Below are positions 21,402 to 31,373 of a stretch of 64,000 bases of DNA, piece by piece. Made by a program: the position numbers and the translations under genes. The stretch is from Orobanche coerulescens (Eukaryota > Streptophyta > Magnoliopsida > Lamiales > Orobanchaceae). The stretch covers positions 52,546,001 to 52,610,000 of the forward strand of contig CM065818.1 of NCBI GenBank assembly GCA_033398695.1, read 5' to 3'. The number at the start of each line of letters is the position of its first letter. Within the stretch, counting starts at the first letter, position 1. The notes beneath the pieces were generated by a model. The model saw only the letters and a program-made list of their open reading frames with translations, was not told where the DNA came from and did no database searches.

Positions 21402-21780
21402 CGTAGTATGTGTGTGTGTATAGTGTGTGTTTGTGTGTACTGCGTGTGTGCATTGTGTGTGTGTGTGTGTGTGTTTTACTATGTGACAGTGTGTGTTTTT
21501 TTTCTACTGCGTGCAGTGTGTGTGTGTGCAGTGTGTGCAGTGTGTGTGTCTGTGTGTGTGTGTGTGCAGTGTGTGTTTGTGAGTGTGTGTGTATGTGCAG
21601 TTGTGTGTGTGTGTGTGCAACGTGTGTGTTTTTTTTTACTGCGTGCAGTGTGTGCAGTGTGTGTGTGTGTGTAAATGTGTGTGTGTGCAGAGTGTGTGTG
21701 TGTGTGCACTGTGTGGCAGTGTGTGTGTGTGTATTTTTAATGTGTGGCAGTGTGTATGTGTTTGTGTGTGGAGTGTTTTT
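21402..21780 (+). repeat. GT-rich tract in intron 5 (copy 1)
   Basis: A TG/GT tract is broken by GTGCAGTG, TTTTTTACTGCGTGCAG and GTGGCAGTG. It lies entirely between the exon 5 donor and the exon 6 acceptor. Confidence 0.88.
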
Positions 21781-21811
21781 TTTTATATTAATGTTTTGCT
21801 TAACAAATTAG

Positions 21812-21979
21812 GTATTTGTCTAATATGAATGTGGGCACGATGGAGGAGGATTTGTATGGTTATTTTGATCCTCAATCCATACAAAATATGGGACACAGGG
21901 GAGAGAAGATCTCGAGATATATTTCGACGCGTATGCTTGAGTCGAAGAAGCAAATATACATGGGAGATTACCACCATAG
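21812..21979 (+). pseudogene. CACTA gene 2, exon 6 (copy 1)
   Basis: The exon is 168 bases with consistent phases (1 + 55 codons + 2). It encodes YFDPQSIQNMGHRGEKISRY, then MLESKKQIYMGDYHH, which is the N-terminal part of the Ulp1/C48-like peptidase region found in many plant CACTA and Mutator-type elements. No stop in this copy. Confidence 0.75.
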
Positions 21980-22097
21980 GTAAGTTAAAGATTGTAAATT
22001 TCAAAATATTTTCTTTTTAACAAAACTATTTCTTTATTTTTTTTTACGTCATAGTTTAGTAATATATTTTTTCTTTCAAATGCATTTATCAATGTAG

Positions 22098-22202
22098 GCA
22101 TCATTGGCAAGTTCTGGTCATTATGCCAGCAAGAGGAACTATTATATGATTTTTCTCATTACATAGTAGGCCCGACTCTCGCATTAAGGCCATACTCCAA
22201 AA
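22098..22202 (+). pseudogene. CACTA gene 2, exon 7 (copy 1), Ulp1-like core
   Basis: The exon is 105 bases. It encodes HHWQVLVIMPARGTII, then a TGA near 22149 (copy 2 has TGG), then FFSLHSRPDSRIKAIL. The HW pair matches the catalytic His of C48 peptidases. The usual following L-D-S, which carries the catalytic Asp, reads F-F-S here and F-C-S in copy 2, so the peptidase is probably inactive. Confidence 0.72.
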
Positions 22203-22279
22203 GTAAGATTTTATTTATAACATATTTGCTTGAAAATTTTATATCAATGAATCAATATAGTATTGTTACTTTTAATCAG

Positions 22280-22358
22280 TATCATGACCGCATTCAAGAC
22301 CATAGATGGTATGCATACGAGTAAATCGAAGCAGGTCGTTAGTTGGATATATCCCAAG
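22280..22358 (+). pseudogene. CACTA gene 2, exon 8 (copy 1)
   Basis: The exon is 79 bases, from acceptor TAATCAG to donor GTAATA, ending in phase 0. It encodes MTAFKTIDGMHTSKSKQ and WIYPK. In copy 2 the next coding exon is the catalytic-Cys exon at 28903. In this copy the gene runs instead into GT repeats and then exon 2 of the second copy. Confidence 0.68.
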
Positions 22359-22436
22359 GTAATACATTTAATTACATGAGTGTAAATATGTGTGTTTGTG
22401 TGTGTAAATATTTGAGTGTGTACGATAACATTGTTT

Positions 22437-23464
22437 TTGGAAACACGAATTATTTTGGGATAGACATGGTTAACGTCGTAAGGATCTTCTCCCTTTGGGA
22501 TATATGTTAACTTTCGTCTTAAGTATCTTCTCCCAACATATCGTGTTTGAAGTGTCCGTTTGTTAGTGTTGGTTTTTTTTCTGTGCAGTGTGTGTGTGCA
22601 GTGGCAGTGTGTGCTGTGTGTGTGTGTGTGTGTTTGTTTGTGTTTGTGTGTGTGTGTGTGTTTGTGTGTGTTTGTGTGCAGTGTGTGTTGTGTGTGCTGT
22701 GTGTACTCTGTGTGTGTGTGTGTGTTTGTGTATATTTGTTTGTGTGCAATGTGTGTGTGTACTGTGTGTATGTGTGTATTTGTGTATGTTTGTGTGCAGT
22801 GTGTGTGTACTGTGTGTATGTGTGTGTTTATGTATGTTTATGTGCAGTGTGCGTGCTGTGTGTACTGTTTGTGTTTATGTTGTGTGTGTATTGTGTGTTT
22901 GGGTTGGAAACACGACTTATTTTGGGATAGACGTGGTTAACGTCGTAAGGATCTTCTCCCTTTGGGATAGATTTAAACTTTTGTCTTAAGGATCTTCTCC
23001 CAACATATCGTGTCTGAAGTGTCCGTTTGTTTGTGTTGGTTTTTTTTTCTGTGCAGTGTGTGTGTGCAGTGTGTGTGCTGTGTGTGTGTGTTTGTGTTTG
23101 TATGTTTTTATGTGTTGTGTGTGTGTGTGCTGTGTGTGTATGTGTGTGTTTGTCTGTGATTGTGTGCAGTGTGTGCTGTGTGTGTGTGTGTTTGTATATT
23201 TGTTTGTGTGCAATGTGTGTGTGTACCGTGTGTATGTGCGTGTTTGTGTATGTTTATGTGCAGTGTGTGTGTGCTTTGTGTACTATGTGTGTTTATGTTT
23301 GTGTGTGTATTGTATGTTTGTGTTGGAAACAAGAATTATTTTGGGATAGACGTGGTTAACGTCGTAAGGATCTTCTTCCTTTGGGATAGATGTTAACTTT
23401 CTTCTTAAAGATCTTCTCCCAACATATCGTGTATGAAGTGTCCGTTTGTTTGTGTTGGTTTTTT
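22437..23464 (+). repeat. Three tandem 410-470 base units in intron 8 (copy 1)
   Basis: Each unit has a unique part of about 150 bases. It runs from GGAAACACGAATTATTTTGG through GACGTGGTTAACGTCG and two AAGGATCTTCTCCC motifs to TTTTTTTTCTGTGCAG. A GT tract of 270-350 bases follows. The unique parts begin at about 22439, 22911 and 23325. Three further copies are in intron 8 of the second gene copy (about 27090, 27711 and 28188). Confidence 0.85.
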
Positions 23465-23950
23465 TTCTGTGCAGTGTGTGTGTGCTGTGGCAGTGTGTGT
23501 GCTGTGTGTGTGTTTTTATGCTGTGTGTGTGTGCTGTGTGTGTTTGTTTGTTTGTGTGCTGCGTGTGTGTGTTTGTGTGTGTGGCAGTGTGTGTACTGTG
23601 TGTGTGTTTTTGTGCTGTGTGTGTGCGTTTGTTTGTGTGCTATGTGTGTGTGTGTGTTTGTGTGCTGTGTGTGTGTGTGTGTTTGTGTGGCGGTGTGTGT
23701 GTGTACTGTGTGTGTGTGTTTGTGTGTTTGTGTACTTTGTGTGTGTTTGTGTGTTTGTGTGTTTTTATGTTGTGTGTGTGTATGTGTTTGTGTGATGTGT
23801 GTATGTGTTTGTGTGTGTGTGGCAGTGTTTTAGTGTGTACTGTGTGTGTGTGTGTGTGTTGTGTGTGTGTGTGTGTGTTTGTTTGTTTGTGTGTTGTGTG
23901 TGTGTTTGTGTGTGTGTGTGTGTGGCAGTGTGTGTGTTTAACTCTAGTTT
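23465..23950 (+). repeat. Hybrid GT tract joining intron 8 to intron 1 (duplication junction)
   Basis: The tract starts like intron 8 (TTTTTTCTGTGCAGTG). It then takes on intron 1 features: GTGGCAGTG and GTACTGTG units, and the TAACTCTAGTT endings at about 23938 and 23963. It leads directly into a second copy of exon 2. Confidence 0.8.
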
Positions 23951-23992
23951 GGGTGTGTGTGGCTAACTCTAGTTCTAATTGTCAATATGTAG

Positions 23993-24205
23993 GCCAATTT
24001 TGATGTTAGTTAGATTAGCAATCTTGGTCATTTTCAGAAGAAGTCTTTACAGTCAATTGGCGTAAAATGGAGGCAATTTAAGTCTGATTTGACGGTGGGT
24101 ACATATATGGTCCAAAGTAAAGGAGAATCTCCTTGTGACAAGTATGGTATCTCCGAGGAGGACTGGAGAGACTTCCAAAAGGTTCGTGAGAACTCCGCTT
24201 GGGAG
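23993..24205 (+). pseudogene. CACTA gene 2, exon 2 (copy 2)
   Basis: The exon is 213 bases, the same length as copy 1, with the same TAG at codon 7. Near 24094-24115 two compensating indels change the stretch after SDLT. CDKYGISEEDWRDF is kept. Confidence 0.78.
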
Positions 24206-24545
24206 GTATAACCGAAAAAAATGTTTTAAGTTTTTTTTATAAAGTTCAATGCTGAAAATAATGAACATACAATCAAATAAAATAATTTCTAATTAATAAC
24301 ATAAAATCTGAAATAAAAAAATGTTTTAAATTTGAAAATATTTATAATATATATATATATATATATATATTACAATATTCATAAAAGGATTGTACAATAA
24401 TCTGAAAATAATTTTACAATAATCAAATAAAACAATTTCTAATTAAGAACCTATTTCTAATTAAGAACATAAAATCTGAAAAAAAATGTTTTGAATTTGA
24501 AAATATTTATAAAATTGTTTATGGATTATTTGATACTTGCAACAG

Positions 24546-24799
24546 GAACAAAGAAGTAAGAAACAAGAATTAGCAAAAATGAACATTCCGCATTATATGG
24601 CTCGAGTAGGGTATGATTTGGTGGATATACGGGAGATGGAGAGGAAGATGAAGGAGCATAGAGAAGTATCTAAATCTGAAGAAGATATTGTTATTGATCC
24701 CCCGTCTCCACCTACGCGTCATCAAAGATGGAAGCTTGGTCATACAAAAAGACGGGGGGTACGTCATCCGATGCTGCACGGGAGATTGTCGAGAGGATT
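24546..24799 (+). pseudogene. CACTA gene 2, exon 3 (copy 2)
   Basis: The exon is 254 bases and encodes KKQELAKMNIPHYMARVGYD and the basic region that follows, with no stop. Intron 2 here (24206-24545) carries a (TA)n run at about 24346-24370. Confidence 0.7.
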
Positions 24800-25046
24800 G
24801 TAAGTTCTTTTTTAAGAATGATTTTTTCTTGTAAGAAAAATAAAAAGCTCCACTTTTTTGTTGGTAAGTGTTAGCAAACACTAAAAATTTGAGGTAATTA
24901 TTTGTTTTATTAAATGTAAATAACCACTTTTCTACCCAATTATTTTTATCTACATTCTTGTATTGTTTTTTCTCCTTCATCAACTTGTATTAGTTGTTTG
25001 CATATTTCAAAATTTTGTAATATGGTGCCAAATTAAATTTTTGTAG

Positions 25047-25673
25047 GATGATTTGTAGAAGCAGTATACACAAGGTACCTTCATTCTTGAGGGACGACGG
25101 GATATATTGACCGCTGCCATTGGGAGACCCGAGCACCCTGGTCGTGTTCGTGGCATTGTTTTTGGTGTGGGTATTCGCAATTACTTTGTACGATCATGTG
25201 GACCGACATCTTCCGTAAGTGAAGATGTGTTGGAGCAGCTAAGGAAGAAGATCATCCTTGATGTCACACAGACTTTGATGAAAGAGTTGAGCCAGACAAT
25301 GGGTGCTAGTTCCTAGCGGCCTGTTGATATTCATACACCGGATGAGGTTACCCGTGTTAGCACGAAGGGGAGTTGTGCTGATGCTATTTCTGGCCCTTCC
25401 GGAGAGAGGCCTGCGACTGGAGACACTATTCGAGTTGGATTTTATGTGGACGAGCATCCTCCCCGTCTAGTTGCTATCGGTAGGGTTATTCAGGGCGATT
25501 CGACCCTATATTGTGCTCCTTTACCAGCTCATTTGGTTAAGGTAGTGGTTGAGGAGGCCGTAGATGCCAGCGCTGAAGTCCCTGTGGCGACTGATGAGGT
25601 GAGAGTCATGGGGGAAGCTTTAGGTGGATTTATTGCATGGCCACGGGATTTTGTTTTCTCCGATTTTTCAAAG
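25047..25673 (+). pseudogene. CACTA gene 2, exon 4 (copy 2)
   Basis: The exon is 627 bases and uninterrupted, so it shows the empty site of the solo LTR in copy 1 (GATATTCATACACC near 25327). Stops are present near 25056 (TAG for GAG) and 25314 (TAG for AAG). It ends GGFIAWPRDFVFSDFSK. Confidence 0.78.
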
Positions 25674-25761
25674 GTAAATATTTTCTTTTTCTTTTTAGTA
25701 ACTCAAATAAAATAAATTATTTCAAATGTACTTGTATTTTACACTCTACTATATGAAATAG

Positions 25762-25997
25762 GATATTCAGCGACCAAGGAAGCAGGCTCGTCACAATGAC
25801 GGGTGGAGGACCAAAGATGACATCATGAAAGACTTACTTAGTGCTGCGTCGAGTCTTTACAATAATCCGTTATCAGTTGTAGCTATCTTTGGCTGTGGTG
25901 GTGATGATGTTCCATTGTACATCGCTCACACTGATATTTTAGAGATCGTTCAAGGAAACGAGTGGCTTAGTTTATTAGTTGTACAGCTTTGGACTAT
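25762..25997 (+). pseudogene. CACTA gene 2, exon 5 (copy 2)
   Basis: The exon is 236 bases, nine fewer than copy 1, and keeps the phase. The codon that is TGA in copy 1 is TTA here (SLLVVQLWT). Confidence 0.74.
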
Positions 25998-26035
25998 GTG
26001 AGTAATTTCCTTTATGGAATTTTTTTACATTCGTA

Positions 26036-26169
26036 GTATGTGTGTGTGTACAGTGTGTGCGTTTGTGTGTGTGTTTTTTACTGTGTGGCAGTGTGTGTGT
26101 TTTTTCTACTTCGTGCAGTGTGTGTGTGTTTGCAGTGTGTATATGTGTGCAGTGTGTGTTTGTGTGTGC

Positions 26170-26218
<49 letters not shown>

Positions 26219-26228
26219 AGTGTGTGTG

Positions 26229-26272
<44 letters not shown>

Positions 26273-26432
26273 ACTGCATGCAGTGTGTGTGCAGTATGTG
26301 TATGTGCAGAGTGTGTGTGTACAATGTGTGCGCGTGTGCAGTGTGTGTGTTTTTATTGTGTGGCAGTGTGTGTGTGTATTTTTAGTGTGTGGCAGTGTGT
26401 TTGTGTTTGTGTGCAGTGTGTGGAGTGTTGTT
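26036..26432 (+). repeat. GT-rich tract in intron 5 (copy 2)
   Basis: It matches the tract at 21402-21780 in flanks and order, but with different repeat numbers. It includes long uninterrupted (TG)n runs near 26171-26210 and 26236-26270. Confidence 0.88.
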
Positions 26433-26464
26433 TCTTTATATTAATATTTTGCTTAACAAATTAG

Positions 26465-26632
26465 GTATTTTTCTAATATGAATGTGGGCACGATGGACGA
26501 GGATTTGTTTGGATAATTTGATCCTCAATCAATACAAAATATGGGACAGAGGGGAGAGGAGATCTCGAGATATATATCGACGCATATGCTTGAGTCGAAG
26601 AAGCAAATATACATGGGAGCTTACCATCATAA
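26465..26632 (+). pseudogene. CACTA gene 2, exon 6 (copy 2)
   Basis: The exon is 168 bases, as in copy 1. An in-frame TAA near 26515 replaces the Tyr of GYFDPQ. Confidence 0.74.
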
Positions 26633-26748
26633 GTAAGTTAAAGATTGTAAATTTCAAAATATTTTCTTTTTAACAAAACTATTTCTTTATTTTTTTACAA
26701 CTTAGTTTAGTAATATGTTTTTTCTTTCTAATGCATTTATCAATGTAG

Positions 26749-26853
26749 GCATCATTGGAGACTTCTGGTCATTATGCCAGCAAGAGGAACTATTATATGG
26801 TTTTGCTCATTACATAGTAGGCCCGACTCTCACATTAAGGCCATACTCCTAAA
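26749..26853 (+). pseudogene. CACTA gene 2, exon 7 (copy 2), Ulp1-like core
   Basis: The exon is 105 bases with no stop and has HHWRLLVIMPARGTIIWFCS. The Asp expected after the Leu-like position is Cys. Confidence 0.72.
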
Positions 26854-26930
26854 GTAAGATTTTATTTATAACATATTTGCTTGAAAATTTTATATCAACG
26901 ACTCAATATATTATTGTTACTTTTAAGCAG

Positions 26931-27009
26931 TGTCGTGACCGCATTCAAGACCATGGATGGTATGCATACAAGTAAATCGAAGCAGGCGGTTAGATGGATA
27001 TATCCCAAT
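26931..27009 (+). pseudogene. CACTA gene 2, exon 8 (copy 2)
   Basis: The exon is 79 bases, ending WIYPN before GTAATA. Phase 0 leads correctly to the TGT codon of exon 9 at 28903. Confidence 0.7.
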
Positions 27010-27087
27010 GTAATAAATTTAATTACATGAGTGTAAATATGTGTGTTTGTGTGTGTAAATATTTGAGTGTGTACGACAACATTATTT

Positions 27088-27231
27088 TTGGAAACACGAA
27101 TTATTTTGGGATAGACGTGGTTAACGTCGTAAGGATCTTCTCCCTTTGGGATATATGTTAACTTTCGTCTTAAGTATCTTCTCCCAACATATCGTGTTTG
27201 AAGTGTCCGTTTGTTAGTGTTGGTTTTTTTT

Positions 27232-27264
<33 letters not shown>

Positions 27265-28011
27265 TTGTGTGTGTTTGTGTGCAGTGTGTGTGTTGTGTGT
27301 GCTGTGTGTACTCTGTGTGTGTGTGTGTGTTGTGTGTGTTGTGTGTACTCTTTCGTGTGTGTGTATGCAGTGTGTGTGTGTGTGTGTTTGTGTATGTTTG
27401 TGTGATGTGTGTGTGTGTGTGTGTTTATGTTTGTGTGTGTTTGTGTGCTGTGTGTGTGTGTGTGTGTGTTTGTGTTTGTGTGTGTTTGTGTGCAGTGTGT
27501 GTGTGCTGTGTGTGGTGTATGTACTGTGTGTGTGTGTGTATGTGTGTGTGTGCTCTCTGTGTGTGTGTGTGTGTGTGTTTGTGTATGTTTGTTTGTGTGC
27601 AATGTGTGTGTGTACTGTGTGTATGTGTGTGTTTGTGTATGTTTGTGTGCAGTGTGTGTGCTGTATGTATTATGTGTGTTTATGTTGTGTGTGTATTGTG
27701 TGTTTGAGTTGGAAACACGAATTATTTTGGGATAGACGTGGTTAACGTCGTAAGGATCTTTTCCCTTTGGGATAGATTTTAACTTTCATCTTAAGGATCT
27801 TCTCCCAACATATCGTGTATGAAGTGTCCGTTTGTTTGTGTTGGGTTTTTTTGTGCAGTGTGTGTATGCAGTGGCAGTATGTGTGCTGTGTGTGTGTGTT
27901 TGGGTTTGTGTGTTTGTATGCTGTGTGTGTATGATGTGTGTGTGTTTGTGTGCAGTGTGTGTGTGTGCTGTGTGTACTCTGTGTATGTGTGTGTGTATGT
28001 GTGTGTGTGTG

Positions 28012-28048
<37 letters not shown>

Positions 28049-28855
28049 TGTATGTTTGTTTCTGTGCAATGTGTGTGTGTGTACTGTGTGTATATGTGTG
28101 TTTGTGTATGTTTGTGTGCAGTGTGTGTGTGTGTGCTGTGTGTACTGTGTGTGTTTATGTTTGTGTGTGTATTGTGTGTTTGTGTTGGAAACACGAATTA
28201 TATTGTGATAGACGTGGTTAACGTCGTAAGGATCTTCTCCCTTTGGGATAGATGTTAACTTTCATCTTAAGGATCTTCTCCCAACATATCGTGTATGAAG
28301 TTTCTATTTGTTTGTGTTGGTTTTTTTCTGTGCAGTATGTGTGTGCAGTGGCAGTGTGTGTTGTGTGTGTGTGTCTTTGTGTTTGCGTCTGTTTGTGTGC
28401 TGTGTTTGTGTGTGTGTGCTTTGTGTTTGTGTTTGTGTTTGTGTGTGTTTGTGTGCAGTGTGTGCTGTGTGTTGTGTGTACTGTGAGTGAGTGTGTGTGT
28501 GTGTGTACTATGTGTGTGTGTGTTTGTGTATGTTTGTTTATGTGCAATGTGTGTGTGTGTACTGTGTGTACTGTGTGTGTTTATGTTTGTGTGTGTATTG
28601 TGTGTTTGTGGTTGTGTTTTTTTTCTGTGTTGTGTGTGTGCGCAGTGTGTGTGTGTGTATGTGTGTATGTTTGTTTGTGTGCAGTGTGTGTGTGTTTCCT
28701 GTGTGTGCAGTGTGTGTGCAGTGTGTGTGTCTCTGTGTGTGTGTGTGCTGTGTGTGTGTGTGTTTGTTTGTGTGCAGTGTGTGTTTGTGTGCTTGTGTGC
28801 TTTATGTGTTTGTGTCAGTATGTGTGTTTTTTACTGTGTATGTTGTGTGTTGATT
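27088..28855 (+). repeat. Three tandem units plus GT tracts in intron 8 (copy 2)
   Basis: The same 150-base unique part and GT filler as at 22437-23464, with units at about 27090, 27711 and 28188. A longer last GT tract (28330-28855) follows, with GTGCAGTG and GTGCTGTG interruptions. Confidence 0.86.
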
Positions 28856-28902
28856 TTACTTACTGAAAGCGACTCATAGAATTGTGTCTTATTTTGTTTT
28901 AG

Positions 28903-28941
28903 TGTAATAAATCAAATGGAGGTTGTGAGTGTTGGATGGAG
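28903..28941 (+). pseudogene. CACTA gene 2, exon 9 (Ulp1-like Cys region)
   Basis: The exon is 39 bases after acceptor TTGTTTTAG and encodes CNKSNGGCECWMEV in phase with exon 8. In C48 peptidases this place has a Gln a few residues before the catalytic Cys. Here a Cys is kept in ECW, but the Gln is not obvious. The donor is GTAGTA. Confidence 0.6.
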
Positions 28942-29026
28942 GTAGTATATTTTTAACTTGAAGTGGTGATAAAACTATTTACTAGTTTACATTTAAAGTT
29001 TATTTATTATATGTTTATATGTGCAG

Positions 29027-29128
29027 AGGTTTGATGATGTTGGAACACTGTCTCATGATGTTATTAATAAAGTTCGGGCTGATTGGGGACATTATTTCTT
29101 GGAGGTTCGAAATCGTCTTGCGACATGA
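29027..29128 (+). pseudogene. CACTA gene 2, exon 10 and stop
   Basis: The exon is 102 bases after acceptor ATGTGCAG. It encodes RFDDVGTLSHDVINKVRADW to RLAT and ends in TGA 29126-29128. It is the shared last exon of the duplicated gene. 29129-29369 is AT-rich 3' sequence. Confidence 0.68.
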
Positions 29129-29369
29129 TTTTGGTGTTTTGTGTGTAAATTATTTGTATGAATTGTATATTTGGTATTTGTATGAATTATTTGGATGAAT
29201 TGGTGTTTTTTGTATTATCTTTTTCAATGAATTGGTGGTTCAATGAATTTCGTGTTGGTTAGTTCTTTTCGGTGTGTTTGGATTCGATGAATTGGTGGTT
29301 TATTGATTAGTTTGATCCGAGTCAGGTACTGGATTGTGCAAAATAATGCCAAAATTTGGGGAAAATCTG

Positions 29370-29691
29370 GAGAAAATAACAGCGGTTCAACAAAACCGCA
29401 GTTAAACTTTTTGAAACTTCAACAGCGGTTCCGCAAAAACTGCTGTTAATTTGTAAACACAACGGTGGCTCTTGAACCGCCATTACGTATCAGTTGTTAA
29501 CAACAGTTATCGGAAGTCGCTGTTAAATGGCATGTTTAACAGCGGTTACAATTAACCGCTGTTATTTGTATAATTCAACGGCGGTTACAAAAACCGCTGT
29601 TAAAATTAACAGCGGTACATACAACTGCTGTTCCAGAATCTCTGTTAATTGGCCCAAATAATCGCTGTTAAAAGCCTGTTTTGTAGTAGTG
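29370..29691 (+). repeat. CACTA right subterminal repeats and terminus
   Basis: About ten copies of AACAGCGGTT or its inverse AACCGCTGTT, many as hairpins with 4-8 base loops, end at TTTTGTAGTAGTG (29691). Subterminal repeats of this kind are bound by CACTA-encoded proteins. The next three bases TCA (29692-29694) would be the 3-base target duplication, but the left copy is outside the window. Confidence 0.88.
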
Positions 29692-31373
29692 TCAGGATGT
29701 TGAAGTCCTGATCCAATGGGACAATCTTTGCTGCAAGGAGCTGATTTCGAGCCATCTAATGGACAAATCTGATGCTCGAAAGAAAGGGAAATCTCTATCC
29801 GAAGAAACAATTCCTATAAGTCCAAAAACTGACCACGACTCAGACGACGACGACGATGCCTTCCAGGCTGGTCTGAGGATGAGCCATGAAGAAGCGATAG
29901 AACAGGAATTTTCAAGGACACAACATCATCAAGGAGAAGGGACATCAAGTCACCATCAATTCCATTCCAAACAGCAAGAAACTGTTCAAGACAGCAAGGA
30001 ATCAGTCCCTTTTGTCGAGGAGGAACAAACAGTTTCACAACAGGCACCCGAGCCTGTCGCCGACGACCAAGCCCGTGCCATCCCGTAAGAGGAATCAGTC
30101 CCTCTGCCGGAGCAGGCGGAAGCTGAGAGACAACAGGAGGAATCAGTCCCTCTTGTACCAATGTCTACAGAAACCATTTCGGAACAGGAAGAAACAGTTA
30201 TCCCTGTCGCCGATCAGTGCGAACAGCCACGAGCTGAGACAGCCCCTGCACCTTCACCCATTAATGTGGAATCCGATGAAGGTTTCTTACCCAAGGATGA
30301 ACCGCAACGACCGCGAAACCATGTGATCGTCAGACAGCTCAATAGAGCTGAAGAAGAAAAGCCTAGCTCTCCAGCCAGACATGAGCAACTCCGTGCTCTT
30401 GGTCTCTGAACTTTCTTTATACATGATGTTGTGAATGCACTACATACTGTTGAAAAGGAGATCAATTGGTTGCATGAGACTGCCATTGATGAAATGATGG
30501 GCGTGAGAAGAAAAATTTCTAAAGTGGAAGAAGCCTTTCGCATTGTGCACACCATCCTAAGGCAAGCTCTCAACCAAATCCAACAGCACCCGGAGCAGAT
30601 CCTCTTGGAGGAACAAGCCAAGCTTCGCATTTCTGAGGCCAAAACGGCATCAGCCCTTATTGAACCGGCTCCCAGCTCCGACGTCATGATAAAAAGATAC
30701 AAGATATGTTGCTGGTGCAAAACTCCCTTGTTGAAGAATTCACAACCTTCGAGACCAAACAGGATAATGCTATGAAAATCCTGGAGCGCTTAGATGAAAA
30801 AGTCTCATACCTTGATGAAGCCAAAAAGGGGGAAGAGGCTAGAGAAGCTGCAAATAGATCGAGACTGGAATATGAAAAGGAGCTTGAAGCTGCAATGGAA
30901 GACACCATTACTGCTGCAATTACCCGATTGTCATTTCTTGCTCCTGCTCACACTGTTAGGATACAAGGTGTCGCCCTGAATTCCATGATCCTAACATTCT
31001 GTGGAAAAACCTTGTACAGAAACAATCAGCAATAAATCTCCCAACCAACCCACAACCTACAGCAGATGAGATAAAGGATTAGAGGAAAAACGAACTGTTA
31101 AGATACATTGTAGTTCTTATCAGGGAATCCTCCATATTCAACAGCTGTAAAACGCTGAAGGAAGGAATGCTCCCCTTACATATGCAGTTAAAATCCAAAC
31201 ACACGAAAGGGGATCTGGTTACCCATCCAGAAGATTGGATCCTTGTGTTCGATAAATCTTATGAAGGACAAGCCATCTACTTAAATCGAAACAAGGATGC
31301 CTCGCAAAACTGGTTGAAGGGAACCAAGAATGATCCAAGAAGACCTTGGAGACATGCTGACTATAGGAGTTAG
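29692..31373 (+). pseudogene. Env-like / additional ORF of SIRE-like copia (broken)
   Basis: One frame runs from the CACTA junction through an acidic segment (DHDSDDDDDAFQAG), an ESVP-type repeat region (about 30000-30160) and a helical, Glu/Lys-rich segment (ISKVEEAFRIVHTILRQA, then ILERLDEKVSYLDEAKK). The last recognisable piece ends at TAG 31371-31373. There are stops at 30086-30088 (TAA) and 30407-30409 (TGA), a frameshift near 30705, and more damage around 31035-31165. I see neither a signal peptide nor a clear membrane segment. The role of such ORFs in SIRE elements is not established. Confidence 0.55.

Larger units (their letters stand above)
4431..29691 (+). mobile_element. CACTA (En/Spm) DNA transposon, right-hand part, with nested insertions
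   Basis: The right terminus is TAGTAGTG at 29691 (inverted: CACTACTA), preceded by an array of subterminal AACAGCGGTT / AACCGCTGTT inverted repeats. Inside is a spliced gene with regions known from plant CACTA elements: a Ptta/En/Spm transposase-24-like domain, a DUF8039-like region ending IAWPxDFVFSDFSK, and an Ulp1 (C48) peptidase-like region with HHW. The left end and probably most of the TNP2 transposase gene lie left of the window, beyond the gypsy insertion ending at 4430. It is interrupted by 5997-16960 and 18657-20686. Because it is split and internally duplicated, autonomous movement is unlikely. Confidence 0.88.

Noticed and set aside
17350..29128. Two separate genes or a gene family in tandem
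   Set aside because: Exon 1 and exons 9-10 occur once, so this is one gene with an internal duplication.
30214..30720. A 168-residue minus-strand frame
   Set aside because: It is the antisense of the helical env-like ORF. The plus strand carries the coherent acidic and coiled-coil composition in one frame.
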